Part shown: in pieces, positions 17,913 through 27,949 of the stretch | How the letters are laid out: each line of letters begins with the position of its first letter | Position numbering within the stretch: position 1 is the stretch's first letter | Source of the DNA: Segetibacter sp. 3557_3 | Lineage (GTDB): Bacteria > Bacteroidota > Bacteroidia > Chitinophagales > Chitinophagaceae | Length of the DNA: 64,000 bases | Assembly (NCBI RefSeq): GCF_004354985.1 | Contig: NZ_SMSK01000001.1 | Span: 868,001-932,000 of the forward strand | Direction of reading: 5' to 3' | The notes under the pieces: model-generated | Told to the model about the DNA's origin: nothing | Databases searched by the model: none | Seen by the model: the letters and a program-made list of their open reading frames with translations, nothing else | Made by a program: the position numbers and the translations under genes

Positions 17913-20360
17913 TCATTTTAATGCCGAAAACTTCTTCTCCAGTAGTTTTATAAAGTAGCCGCCTACAACACTCCTGGCCTGGAAACCTACCATACGGCCA
18001 TTTGTTGTTTCGTGCCAGTCGCTAACGGGCACCCGCGAAGAAGTTTCCGTTGCAAACTTATACATCGGATCGGAAAGCGCCCGGAAGTCTGCATTGTTTT
18101 CTGCAAGTACCGAAGTCCAGATAACCCAGTCCGACTTTGTGTAGGTTCGCCTGCTGTCGAGTGGTAGCCCGAAAGCGTTTTGTTTACCCAGGTAGTATTT
18201 CACTTCTTTTGCATACACCTGTTTGGGAAACAAACTCAACCCAAGCAACTTGTCCCATACCAGGTTATACTTCTGGCTCCAGGTGCCCTTCCTGTCAAAG
18301 GTCAACGTATAATGGTCACCATCATCAGATAGCGCCATCCACTTAATGGCCATCTCTTTTGCCATGGCCTGGTATTTATTTGCCGCATCTTTTTCGCCAA
18401 GCTGCGATGCAAGCCACGCGTAGCTGCCCAAAGCCACTATTGCTTTTACCGATAGGTTTGCATTTCTTGCAAGGTGGCCGGCAAAGTCATCCGTACACAA
18501 CTGGTTTGCCGGATCAAAGCCTTCTTTGCTCAGGTAACCAGCCCAGGTACTTAGTGTTTTCCAGTGCCGTTTGGCATAACCAGCATTCCCTTCAGCCTTT
18601 GCAATCGCTGCAGTTAAGATGATCATATTGCCGGACTCCTCAACGGGCATGTCTTCCCCATAGGTTTGACCATTAGCAAGCGGGTAGGTGCCAAGGTCGT
18701 GGGCGGCAAAAGGTTTTGTCCATTTGCCACTCTCACTATAGTAAAAAATACCGTTCAGCATTCCTTTTAAAAGGTCGGGGTTGTACAACAGGAACAAAGG
18801 CGCCGAGGGATAGGTAACGTCAACCGTATTGATTGACCCGTTACTAAAATTCTCCTTTGATAAAAAGAGGATTTCACCCAGCGGGTCCTTCACCAGCTTA
18901 TGGGCAGCAATGCTTTGCCGGTACCCCAAAATACAAAGCTTCGCGTAGTTGTCGCCGCCTGCTGCGCTCGCCTCCCGGAAAAATTTATCGTCAAAGGCTT
19001 TACATCGGGAAAGTATTTTTTTGTGTTCCCTGGCCGCCAACTCCATTTGGGGTTCAAGGGACTGGTCAGCGCTTGTTTTCCACCACGGCAATAGGTTGGT
19101 ACCGAAATATTGAACGGGATATAAATCGTCATATCCGATCATAACAAAGCTTTCCTTAACGGCACTTCCTACCCTGCCCATTGGCGTAATGGTATTTAAC
19201 AGCAACGACCTTCCCGATCTCTCGCCCTCGCCACCGGTAGCCTTACCGTCGAACCAAACCGGCGCGGATGCATCGGCTATGTATTGCGTTGCACCCCCGG
19301 TTATTGGTACGCCAATGTACATATAACCCCAATCGATGCGAAGGTCATCACCCCGCTTTTTTAACACAGGTTGTTCTTTTGTACCCGCACGCAACAATTG
19401 CAGGTTCCCGTTGCTGTATTGTTTTGCAACAATTTCCTGGGCCGGCGTATTTGCAGCAATGGTCGATGAAGCACTTAAACAGATGCTGATGTCGTGCGAC
19501 TTGCTATCATTCGATTTCACCTGGTAAGTAACATAGCTGACTGGTCTTGCAACCAGCGCAAGATCATTCAACAGCAGCGGCGATGTAAAGGTCAGCGACA
19601 AGTCCGCACTGCCACAGGTAAATTGATATTTCGTTTGTGTAGCCGTCATTACCAGCCCCTTTTGTTCAGCTGTTTTAGCCGTTTCAGGCTGCACGATCTC
19701 TTCAACAATCCCGGCGTCAAGGTAGGCTCCGCCCGCAGTATTCGCCACATGCATTGCAAGCACATTGTTACCCTGCTTCAACTTGCTTGCATCCAGCGGG
19801 AGAAAAATGTATTTATTCGTCCACCCTGTTTTCGTAACGATCTTTTCCCCATTCAGGTAGACTTCGATATTATCGTCGTGGTTGATCTTTAGCAATGGCT
19901 GTTTCAGGTCCACTTCCGACAGGTTAAAGGTCCTGCGCACCCACAGGTTTTTGCTCAGCCAGGGAGTTTTTGCTGTGCTCTTGTTATCGCCAAAAGGAGC
20001 AGTCCCCTTTTTCCAGGCGGCATCATCGAAACCACTATTCATCCATCCTGATGCAGGTTCATCTTCCAGGAACCGGGTTTCATAAAATTGCTCATCCGCC
20101 GCAGGCAGGATCGTTTTATAGGTGGGCTCTTTACTACCAAGAAAGCGGTAGACGGTTCCATCCACCTTTATCCAGCCGGTAAGCGACTGGTTGGTTCCTG
20201 TCCAGTGTTTTGTAGCCGTAGCGGTCAGTGTATCGGAGTTGCTCCATATGCTAAAGTATGGGTCGTGCGTGATGAGTGGATAGGCGGGCGCCTTGGTCAG
20301 TTGCGCGGCTAACGTAAGTTGAACAACTGCAAACAGCAGGAATAAGGTATATTTTTTCAT
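17913..20360 (-). CDS. glutaminase-like family protein (DUF5127/DUF4965/DUF1793 type) with inserted jelly-roll domain
   Basis: 815 residues, signal peptide ending 'TLAAQ'. 'LTKAPAYPLITHDPYFSIWSNSDTLT' opens the family, which includes fungal secreted glutaminase GtaA and many Bacteroidota PUL proteins whose substrate is unknown. Residues about 75-225 are a galactose-binding-like jelly roll ('WVRRTFNLSEVDLKQPLLKINHDDNIEVYLNGEKI'). The C-terminal (alpha/alpha)6-type domain contains 'DVTYPSAPLFLLYNP' and 'TDDFAGHLARNANLSVKAIVALG'. Placed 15 bp before GH51 and within a hydrolase cluster, it is more likely a glycoside hydrolase or glycan-processing enzyme than a glutaminase, but this is inference. 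Confidence 0.85.
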   Translation of the reverse strand: MKKYTLFLLFAVVQLTLAAQLTKAPAYPLITHDPYFSIWSNSDTLTATATKHWTGTNQSLTGWIKVDGTVYRFLGSKEPTYKTILPAADEQFYETRFLEDEPASGWMNSGFDDAAWKKGTAPFGDNKSTAKTPWLSKNLWVRRTFNLSEVDLKQPLLKINHDDNIEVYLNGEKIVTKTGWTNKYIFLPLDASKLKQGNNVLAMHVANTAGGAYLDAGIVEEIVQPETAKTAEQKGLVMTATQTKYQFTCGSADLSLTFTSPLLLNDLALVARPVSYVTYQVKSNDSKSHDISICLSASSTIAANTPAQEIVAKQYSNGNLQLLRAGTKEQPVLKKRGDDLRIDWGYMYIGVPITGGATQYIADASAPVWFDGKATGGEGERSGRSLLLNTITPMGRVGSAVKESFVMIGYDDLYPVQYFGTNLLPWWKTSADQSLEPQMELAAREHKKILSRCKAFDDKFFREASAAGGDNYAKLCILGYRQSIAAHKLVKDPLGEILFLSKENFSNGSINTVDVTYPSAPLFLLYNPDLLKGMLNGIFYYSESGKWTKPFAAHDLGTYPLANGQTYGEDMPVEESGNMIILTAAIAKAEGNAGYAKRHWKTLSTWAGYLSKEGFDPANQLCTDDFAGHLARNANLSVKAIVALGSYAWLASQLGEKDAANKYQAMAKEMAIKWMALSDDGDHYTLTFDRKGTWSQKYNLVWDKLLGLSLFPKQVYAKEVKYYLGKQNAFGLPLDSRRTYTKSDWVIWTSVLAENNADFRALSDPMYKFATETSSRVPVSDWHETTNGRMVGFQARSVVGGYFIKLLEKKFSALK

Positions 20361-20446
20361 ATGGATCAGCTGATTAAAAGTAGGTCAATTGCAACTGGCA
20401 AAATCATCTGCTCAACAATTCAGTGCTGTGCAGAATAACATTTTTT

Positions 20447-20520
20447 TTGGTGACCAGCAGTTGATCTATGGGCAGCCTGGGTTGTGTCACTCACTTGTAC
20501 CGCATTTTTTCATGGCAACA
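20447..20520. repeat. fragment of palindromic element, family i
   Basis: TTGGTGACCAGC followed by GTGTCACTCACTTGTACCGC matches, in reverse complement, the inner parts of the element at 3938-4121. Neither terminal repeat is found. Confidence 0.5.
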
Positions 20521-20559
20521 AATCCCTGTACCGGAAAGGAATTCCACTTCAACATATTC

Positions 20560-21510
20560 TCCCTATAAACACGGCGCCTCTGGAGCGTAAAGCACAGTTT
20601 CCTTTACGTGTATTCCTCCCGTATCACAAATAGGGCGCTCCGCTGGAGCGTACAAACAATTTCCTCTGCGTGTATTTGCTCCGCATCACAAATAGGGCGC
20701 TCCGCTGGGGCGGCAAATAAGCACATTTCATCTTATCAAAATCGACGGTAGTCCGTTTCTACGTTGATTGTTGTCTGAGTGGTAATTCTCGCCCGCTCTG
20801 CGTGTATTCCTCCCGTATCACAAATAGGGCGCTTCGCTGGAGCGGCAAATAAGCACATTTCATCTTATCAAAATCGACGGTAGTCCGTCTCTACGTTGAT
20901 TGTTGTCTGAGTGGTAATTCTCGCCCGCTCTGCGGTTAGCCTTAATCCGCCATTCGCTAATCCGCAATCCGCAAATCCATCCCTCTCTGCGTGTATTCCT
21001 CCCGTGTCACAAATAGGGCGCTCCGCTGGAGCGCTAAAAACAATCTCCTCTGCGGTTTTCGTCCGCGTCTCTCCTTCTCTGCGGTTGGCCTTAATCCGCC
21101 ATTCGCTAATCCGTAATCCGCAAATCCATTCCTCCCTGCGTGTATTCCTCCCGTGTCACAAATAGGGCGCTCCGCTGGAGCGCTAAAAACAATCTCCTCT
21201 GCGGTTTTCGTCCGCGTCTCTCCTTCTCTGCGGTTGGCTTCAATCCGCCATTCGCTAATCCGTAATCCGCAAATCCATCCCTCCCTGCGTGTATTCCTCC
21301 CGTATCACAAATAGGGCGCTCCGCTGGAGCGCTAAAAACAATCTCCTCTGCGGTTTTCGTCCGCGTCTCTCCTTCTCTGCGGTTGGCTTCAATCCGCCAT
21401 TCGCTAAACCGCAATCCGCAAATCCATCTTTCTCTGCGGTTGGCTTTAATCCGCAATTCGCCAATCCGTAATCCGCAAATCTATCTCTCGCTCCGGTTAT
21501 GGTATTCAAA
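20560..21510. repeat. tandem array of palindrome-bearing units, last three about 149 bp each (family ii)
   Basis: The phrase GTGTATTCCTCC or a close variant recurs at 20608, 20670, 20812, 20991, 21140 and 21289, each time followed by CACAAATAGGGCGCTCC and GCTGGAGCG. The last three units are nearly identical and add CTCTGCGGTTTTCGTCCGCG and an ATCCGCCATTCGCTAATCCG block. A 93-bp segment at about 20711 is duplicated near 20843 with about one difference. The array lies between GH127 and DUF4965, splitting the hydrolase cluster. ORFs across it are repeat artefacts. Confidence 0.9.
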
Positions 21511-21526
21511 TGCAGCCGGCGTTCCC

Positions 21527-23596
21527 CTATCTTACCACGGGGAATGCTACGATACGCACCTTGGTACATCCAACCGGAACAAGGGTAATGGTTTCAACTT
21601 CATTTGCCACTTCTCCTTTATACAACCCCGAGCGGTCACTTACGGGTGTTGCGGCAACTTCATTGGCGATTTTCCAGCCTGGTATTTTTTTGGCGCTGGC
21701 GGTGATCTCAAGCGGTGCATGTGCAAGGTTCCAAATGAAGGACGAGTCAGGCTGCTTTACCTGCTTTACCTGCAGACTTTTCTGCGGCTCGCGGATGGCA
21801 CTTTGCAATAGGCCATAATTCCAGGCTCCTTCTGCAAATACACTGTAATAAGATCCTTCTCTTTCGTCGTTTCCTTCTTCCCAACGCTCCCCAAGTTTAA
21901 GGGCATACACTAGCGGACCACGCTCAACGGCACGCGAATTTTTACCCCAGTTGCTCGTGGTGATTTCCATCGGCAACTGGAGTGTGAGCCGGTCATTATT
22001 GTTCCAGGTTCGGTTGATGCGAACAATTTGCCCACCGGCCGGGCTACTGTGCGCCTGCCCGTTGATCTGCAAAGTAGCCTGCTTACACCAGGATGGAATG
22101 CGCAGCTCAAACGGAAAATCAACCGCACCAGCAGTTGTAATCTCAAAATTGATCTGATCACTAAACGGATAATCGGTGACCTCCCTGATCATCACCTCTG
22201 CTTGTTTGTTGCCTACTTTCGCGGTAGTGGTATTTGGTGCAAAGTGCAGGGCTGCAAGGCCGTTACCTGCTGTACCATACCATAGATGGCTCGTGAACTT
22301 CGGCCAGCCCTGGTGCATGTTTGCAAGGCAACAGGTGTACCCACTGCGCATGCCAAGCACATTGTTCATCTTGCGTTCAAAAGGAAGCGAAAAATTAAAC
22401 ACCCCCCTGCTGATCTGTACCTGGTTGGCAACCTGGAAGTATTGTTTTTTATTGTAGTCATCAGTAGTTTGAGACGGAAGGGCATTAAAGGCCATACGTT
22501 CAAGCGCATCCATATAGCCAATGTCGCCGGTTATTGATGTTGCCTGTTCAAGCGAATACATCGCCTCTACAACGGCGCAAAGCTCCGCACCCTGCCCGGG
22601 ATCATTTCCATGCAGGTCTTCATCTGCCGAGAAAATGCCTATAGGTAGCCCATGCAGGGTCATCAGGTCGTTGAAACCTGTTTTTGCCTGTTTAAGGTAA
22701 AGGGGGTCGCCGGTGCGCTGGTAATTGATCACAGGTTCTTTGATGGCCATACCTACGTTTACACCGTGACGTTGCATCCACTTGTCGTTGTTTTGAAAAG
22801 CTGCCGCATTAATCACCCAATCACGATTGCCGAGCAAGTCGCTCCAGGGAAAGGATTGTTCTTTTATCAGTGCGGACAGCTCGAGCAGGAAACGTTCTTT
22901 GGTGACCCCATATAACCACTGCGCAATCAGCATGTTTTCCGAACCGCGTGAAGTTGCCCACTCCGTCCATTTGCCTACCGGGCAATACCGGATCGCATTA
23001 AGTTGATAACGGAAGTAGTTCGTGAGAAATGGGATCACCCTCTTGTCCAGCGTAGCCGTATAGTACTGATGCATCACCTTAAGCATGATCATCTTTGGCC
23101 ACCAGTCTTCACCGGAATTGCATTGCATGGGTGTAATCACTTTGCCGCTATCCCTTTCAGCTTTTGTTACCGGGCCAAAATAGCCACTGGGGCGCTGGTT
23201 ATCGATGCACCAGTTTACATACTTCGATACCTTTTTTTTCAGGTTTTCGTCGTTCAGCTGGTAGGCCAGCGGAACTGCACCATCAAGCCAATAGGGTGTT
23301 TCTTCCCATCCGTCGCCTTTGCCACCCAACCAGCCATTATCGTTTTTGAGTTTGTTGTACACTTCATCAAGGTGGCCAGTTGAATTTGCCGCCATGATCT
23401 GCGCCTGGTGCAGCAACCATCCATTTGGTCTGATGGCACCCACCGGCAGTTCGAAGTAGCGGGGCTGTACATATTTCTTCGGCTGCACCTTTTCTTTGAC
23501 GGTATGCTGCGCATAGCTTAGAAAGGTACAGCCAGCCATTATGGTAATAAGGGCAACCCGGATTACAAGCTTTGTACTGGAATGAACAACAGGCAT
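21527..23596 (-). CDS. GH127 (DUF1680) beta-L-arabinofuranosidase-like enzyme
   Basis: 689 residues from the ATG at 23596, preferred because it opens a signal peptide ('VIRVALITIMAGCTFLSYAQ') and because the extension to 23671 contains a fragment of an intergenic repeat. 'VQPRYFELPVGAIRPNGWLLHQAQIMAANSTGHLDEVY' and 'GWLGGKGDGWEETPYWLDGAVPLAYQL' are DUF1680 hallmarks. 'SGYTCCLANMHQGWP' has the Cys-Cys pair (Cys422/Cys423) that in GH127 supplies a zinc ligand and the catalytic cysteine. The family removes beta-L-arabinofuranose from hydroxyproline-linked arabinooligosaccharides of plant cell-wall glycoproteins. Third of a same-strand run of three hydrolases (gaps 117 and 165 bp). Confidence 0.92.
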   Translation of the reverse strand: MPVVHSSTKLVIRVALITIMAGCTFLSYAQHTVKEKVQPKKYVQPRYFELPVGAIRPNGWLLHQAQIMAANSTGHLDEVYNKLKNDNGWLGGKGDGWEETPYWLDGAVPLAYQLNDENLKKKVSKYVNWCIDNQRPSGYFGPVTKAERDSGKVITPMQCNSGEDWWPKMIMLKVMHQYYTATLDKRVIPFLTNYFRYQLNAIRYCPVGKWTEWATSRGSENMLIAQWLYGVTKERFLLELSALIKEQSFPWSDLLGNRDWVINAAAFQNNDKWMQRHGVNVGMAIKEPVINYQRTGDPLYLKQAKTGFNDLMTLHGLPIGIFSADEDLHGNDPGQGAELCAVVEAMYSLEQATSITGDIGYMDALERMAFNALPSQTTDDYNKKQYFQVANQVQISRGVFNFSLPFERKMNNVLGMRSGYTCCLANMHQGWPKFTSHLWYGTAGNGLAALHFAPNTTTAKVGNKQAEVMIREVTDYPFSDQINFEITTAGAVDFPFELRIPSWCKQATLQINGQAHSSPAGGQIVRINRTWNNNDRLTLQLPMEITTSNWGKNSRAVERGPLVYALKLGERWEEGNDEREGSYYSVFAEGAWNYGLLQSAIREPQKSLQVKQVKQPDSSFIWNLAHAPLEITASAKKIPGWKIANEVAATPVSDRSGLYKGEVANEVETITLVPVGCTKVRIVAFPVVR

Positions 23597-23631
23597 ATCT
23601 TGACTGGTTTCTTGCTGCAAATTGATTGAAT

Positions 23632-23651
23632 GTACAAGAGTGCGACGCAAC
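23632..23651. repeat. 20-bp fragment of family i element upstream of GH127
   Basis: Exact reverse complement of 12669-12688, which lies inside the palindromic element at 12609-12742. It falls 36 bp upstream of the chosen GH127 start. Confidence 0.6.
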
Positions 23652-23713
23652 AGGAGTTCCACCATGTACAAATGCCGGTACCAAAAAAAACAACGTCCAG
23701 GTGAGCAGTAGCC

Positions 23714-25264
23714 TTATTTCAGTTCGAGCATTACTACCGATTGTGCCGGTAACTCAATGTTGAGGTTATTGCCTTGTTTGCTGGCCCCGGTGAAATTCTG
23801 AACCTTGATTTTACCCGGGTTTTCAAATGTATTGATGTCGTTGACCTTACCCGAAGTAACGATCTGACCGGTTACACCCGACCATTGTACACCATTGAGC
23901 GTGGTACTTAGGGTTTGCTTTTTATTTGGATCAAGATTTACCAGGGTGATATGTGTTGCACCGGTTGAGTCGCGGGAGGCCGATGCATTTATCGCAGGGA
24001 TTTTTTCGTTACCCATGGTATAATCGGGACTGGTAAATTTAACCGGTAGGTGTTTTGCATCCATATGTACTTTGTACAGATCGAAAACATGGTAGGTTGG
24101 TGTCAGCAACATTTTTTCACGCTGGGTTAAAATAAGCGCCTGCAATACGTTGACCGTTTGTGCAAGGTTGGCCATTTTAACGCGATCGCAATGATTGTTG
24201 AAAATGTTTAGCGTAGTGCCTGCAATTAATGCATCGCGCAAGCTATTTTGCTGGTATAAGAAGCCGGGGTTCGTACCTGGTTCTACGTCGGTCCATATAC
24301 CCCATTCGTCTACCACCAATGCAACCCGTTTTGCAGAATCATATTTGTCCATGATCGCCGAATGCCGGTTGACAAGTTCTTCCATTTGGAGACAGTTCTT
24401 CATGGTATTGAAGTACAGCTTTTCGTCGAAGATGGTGGCGGAACCCTTAGAACCGCGCCAGTTGCCGGTAGGAAGGGTGTAATAATGCAGGGTAATACCC
24501 CACATCTGGTTGCGCGGCACGTTTTTCATCATCACCTCGGTCCAATTGTAATCTCCACCGTTTGCACCGCTGGCGATCTTCCTGAGGGGAGCTCCCAGGT
24601 AATCCCGTGCATAGGTAGCATATCGCTTGTAGAGATCCGCATAATAGTCCGGGGTCATATTACCACCGCATCCCCAGCTCTCGTTACCAACGCCCCAATA
24701 AGTTACCTTCCAGGGTTCGGCCCGGCCGTTTTGTTTGCGCAAAGCTGCCATTGAACTTTCACCGCCTGCATTAAAATACTCCACCCACTTCGCCATTTCT
24801 TCTACGGTGCCACTGCCTACGTTACCGGCGATATAAGGCTCGGTTTTAAGCAATGAGCACAACTCCATAAACTCGTGCGTACCAAAGCTGTTGTCTTCGG
24901 TAACCCCACCCCAGTTGGTGTTCACCATCTTGGGGCGTTGCTTGCGTGGTCCGATACCATCACGCCAATGGTATTCGTCGGCAAAACAACCGCCAGGCCA
25001 GCGAAGGTTTGGTATGTTTATTTTTTTTAGCGCATCAACTACGTCGAGGCGAATGCGATCTTTTTTGGGAACCTTTATCGAATCGCCAACCCAAAAGCCA
25101 TCGTAAATGCAACGGCCAAGGTGTTCTGCAAAATGGCCATATATGTGCCTGCTGATGGTGTTTTTGGGAGCTGCTCCATCAATTTGCAAAGTTGTAGTTT
25201 GAGCGACAGCGGTAAGCTGGAGAGCGCCAATTGCCATGGCGACAAGGGAAAGCCGTTTCATCAT
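23714..25264 (-). CDS. GH51 alpha-L-arabinofuranosidase (second, distinct subfamily)
   Basis: 516 residues, signal peptide ending 'AVAQ' (about residue 22). '[25 protein letters not shown]' and '[22 protein letters not shown]' are classical bacterial GH51 segments. Acid/base Glu195 sits in 'GVGNESWG' and nucleophile Glu320 in 'LVVDEWG'; the barrel covers about 30-390 and a beta-sandwich closes the protein. It differs clearly from the 673-residue GH51 at 15876, having no carbohydrate-binding insert, so the two probably act on different linkages or chain lengths. It lies 117 bp before GH127 and 165 bp after GH2 on one strand, consistent with a shared transcript. Confidence 0.94.
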   Translation of the reverse strand: MMKRLSLVAMAIGALQLTAVAQTTTLQIDGAAPKNTISRHIYGHFAEHLGRCIYDGFWVGDSIKVPKKDRIRLDVVDALKKINIPNLRWPGGCFADEYHWRDGIGPRKQRPKMVNTNWGGVTEDNSFGTHEFMELCSLLKTEPYIAGNVGSGTVEEMAKWVEYFNAGGESSMAALRKQNGRAEPWKVTYWGVGNESWGCGGNMTPDYYADLYKRYATYARDYLGAPLRKIASGANGGDYNWTEVMMKNVPRNQMWGITLHYYTLPTGNWRGSKGSATIFDEKLYFNTMKNCLQMEELVNRHSAIMDKYDSAKRVALVVDEWGIWTDVEPGTNPGFLYQQNSLRDALIAGTTLNIFNNHCDRVKMANLAQTVNVLQALILTQREKMLLTPTYHVFDLYKVHMDAKHLPVKFTSPDYTMGNEKIPAINASASRDSTGATHITLVNLDPNKKQTLSTTLNGVQWSGVTGQIVTSGKVNDINTFENPGKIKVQNFTGASKQGNNLNIELPAQSVVMLELK

Positions 25265-25429
25265 AGATCAGGAGTTATAGAGTAGTTAGTGTTTTAAGTG
25301 TGCAATGGCGGATACGGCCCGGTTAAGCGGGTGGGCGAAAGTTAAATTGTTAACAAAGACAATCCAAGAAATTCGCCCATGCTACTGGTGCTCTATTTCA
25401 AAAAGGTGAAAAAGCTATTTTCAGCAATC

Positions 25430-27265
25430 CTATTGCACCTTTACGGCATAGAGCTTTTCGTGAGCCGCTTTGAGTTTTGCTTCGGGGATTTTCATGACTT
25501 TACGATCGTAGGTCATAAGCCCGTTTGTTTCCACTTCAACATCGGTTGTTTGGGTATAAACTGCAGCCGATAATCCTTTTTGGATATACGGCACGAGTTG
25601 ATCGATATACGACGCATAGGTTGTAAACAGTGTGTCTGCGTTTCTGAAGGTCCGGTAGCCCCAGTTATTTTTATCCTGCCAGGTATGTTCTTCAATCGGC
25701 AGCCCGAGTCCTCCATATTCACCAAGCACTATCGCCTGCTTTTTCCCAAAGAGGCTTGCCTTTGGCATGGCCGGGCCGGGGTAATTGTGCAGGTCCATGA
25801 TATGGCCGGTTTCATGAAAATTGCCACCACTTGCGCTGTTTACAAGCCTTGAAGGATCATAATTCATGGTCCAATTGGTAATCTCGGTAGTCTTAAATTG
25901 ACCCCAGGCTTCATTAAATGGCACCCACACCACTATGCTGGGAAAGTTGTGCAGATCGTCCATGATCTCCTTCCATTCCGATCTAAAAATATTTTCCGAT
26001 TCCGGTGAACGCGTCATATCGCCATCGCCTTCCATACCTGGCCGGTTGTTCCACTTTGCACCCAGGTCGCCGCTCGGCATGTCTTGCCAAACGAGCATAC
26101 CAACTTTATCGCAGTAGTTATACCAGATCGCGGGTTCAACCTTTACGTGTTTACGGATCATGTTGAAGCCCATCTGTTTGGTTTTGTCAACATCATAAGT
26201 AAGCGCCTCTGCAGAAGGTGCAGTATACAAACCGTCGGGCCACCAACCCTGGTCGAGCGGACCAAACTGGAAAACAAATTTGTCGTTTAGCAACATCCTT
26301 TGCATCCCATTGGCATCGGGCTTCATTGATATTTTTCGCATCGCGAAGTAGCTCTTTACTTCATCAACTGTTTTGCCATTGCGTACAATAGAAATCAAAA
26401 GGTCGTAAAGGAATGGGTTTTCCGGCGCCCACAATTTTGGGCTTTTAACGGATAGGGCCAGCGGCTGGCCGGGAGTGACAAATTGCTCATCGGCCTTGGC
26501 CTGGCCGTCTAAAGCCGTAACTCTCACCCGGTCCCCGGGCTGCAAATTTTTTGCATCCACCTGAACGGACAACGTTTGTTTATCAATGTCGGGAGTTTGT
26601 TTAAAGTTCGCGATATATGTCTTTGGAACTCCTTCGATCCAAACGGTTTGCCATATACCTGTTACCGGGGTATACCATATTCCATTGGGCCTGGTTACCT
26701 GCTTACCTCGTGGCTGAGGACCGCGATCAGATGGGTCCCATACACTCACTTCCAGTTGCTGGGTACCCTTTTTTAGGGCGTCGGTGATGTCGAAGGAAAA
26801 AGGATCGTAGCCGCCGTCGTGTGTGCCAACCTTCCGGCCATTAACGTATACCTCGGTACGCCAATCAACTGCCCCAAAGTGAAGGAGAACGTTTTTGCCT
26901 TTCATACCATCTGTAAGCGTAAACTCAGTTCTGTACCACAGCATACTGTCCTTTCCAACAGTTTTACCAACACCTGATAAGGCGGACTCCACGGCAAACG
27001 GAACCAGTATGCTTCCCTGGTGACCATTGGGTTTTGGTAGGTCTTTTGGAAGTATGCTGTAGTCCCACAAACCGTTGAGGTTTTTCCAGTTGCCCCGAAC
27101 CATCTGTGGCCTGGGATACTCGGCATGAACCATTTTTGGGTTCACCTTTTCCGCCCAGGGGCTGCTGATTTTGCCGGGAACCATTTTCCAATCGGTGCCC
27201 TGGCCAAAAATGACGCCTGAGAACAGGTAAACCGAATTCAGGAGAAATACGAATTTCTTCAACAT
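25430..27265 (-). CDS. glycoside hydrolase family 2 protein (beta-galactosidase/glucuronidase type)
   Basis: 611 residues with a signal peptide ('FVFLLNSVYLFSGVIFGQ'). Sugar-binding jelly roll about 55-205 ('WYRTEFTLTDGMKGKNVLLHFGAVDWRTEVYVNGRKVGTHDGGY'), immunoglobulin-like domain about 212-310, TIM barrel about 312-600. Acid/base Glu452 is in 'VPFNEAWGQF' and nucleophile Glu516 in 'VLGEYGGLG'. Substrate is not determinable from sequence; with two GH51 and a GH127 downstream on the same strand it is likely to trim galactose or arabinopyranose from the same glycan. It is the first gene of the run and the intact relative of the decayed fragment at 1381-1690. Confidence 0.9.
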   Translation of the reverse strand: MLKKFVFLLNSVYLFSGVIFGQGTDWKMVPGKISSPWAEKVNPKMVHAEYPRPQMVRGNWKNLNGLWDYSILPKDLPKPNGHQGSILVPFAVESALSGVGKTVGKDSMLWYRTEFTLTDGMKGKNVLLHFGAVDWRTEVYVNGRKVGTHDGGYDPFSFDITDALKKGTQQLEVSVWDPSDRGPQPRGKQVTRPNGIWYTPVTGIWQTVWIEGVPKTYIANFKQTPDIDKQTLSVQVDAKNLQPGDRVRVTALDGQAKADEQFVTPGQPLALSVKSPKLWAPENPFLYDLLISIVRNGKTVDEVKSYFAMRKISMKPDANGMQRMLLNDKFVFQFGPLDQGWWPDGLYTAPSAEALTYDVDKTKQMGFNMIRKHVKVEPAIWYNYCDKVGMLVWQDMPSGDLGAKWNNRPGMEGDGDMTRSPESENIFRSEWKEIMDDLHNFPSIVVWVPFNEAWGQFKTTEITNWTMNYDPSRLVNSASGGNFHETGHIMDLHNYPGPAMPKASLFGKKQAIVLGEYGGLGLPIEEHTWQDKNNWGYRTFRNADTLFTTYASYIDQLVPYIQKGLSAAVYTQTTDVEVETNGLMTYDRKVMKIPEAKLKAAHEKLYAVKVQ

Positions 27266-27949
27266 GCTAAATATTTTACCCTTTGTTTATAATTGACAAA
27301 TCTTGTGCATCCTGCCGACTCGCACTAATACCCTGCACCTGGCGGACGAGTGTACCCGGGTATTTAAAGCGTTCTCAACAAATCATTAGACGTGATGCTG
27401 CTTACCGCTTCCTATTGTAGCCCCGCGTTCGCTTACCATAACCAGCCAAACAACGTCGTTCATTGCTGACTCGTTGATAGTAAGTGAATATCAGTTGAGC
27501 AATTACCCACACGGATCTGCTGTTAAGCATCACCGACTGAACTGACGAATAAAGTTGTATTTGATAGGGCATGTAAACCATACCGGCCCTTTTGCATTTT
27601 AGATTGCCGGGGCGCAAGGTAATAAGTACCAATTATGGATGACCCCTGGGGAGGGCGGCTGGGCAGAGCAATATCATAGTTGATCGTTAGAAAGTATACC
27701 CGTTAAATCCAAAAATAGCTGCGGAAATTTTAACAATTCTCTGGCAGCTTCTCCGCTGATTTAACAGGTTTGAAACAAATGTAAGTTAAACGTATTTTCG
27801 AATTCACCTGATAAATTCGCCCCAGTAAGTTTTTTTAATCCATGTGGCTGGCAGCCCTCACAACCACTACCAGACTGATTAATTAAAGGCTCTTTAATTT
27901 GAACAAATAAGCCCCGACGGAGAAGCTTGTCATGAGCATTTTAGTACGA
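27266..27949. other. intergenic region, 684 bp
   Basis: Upstream of the GH2-GH51-GH127 run and downstream of the FG-GAP gene. It should carry the promoter of the hydrolase run, but no TAnnTTTG element on the minus strand close to the GH2 start is convincing. No gene, RNA or repeat recognised. Confidence 0.4.

Noticed and set aside
21106-21569. Two long minus-strand ORFs (104 and 116 codons) across the 149-bp array
   Set aside because: The encoded peptides merely repeat the tandem DNA and have Arg/Gly-rich nonsense composition.
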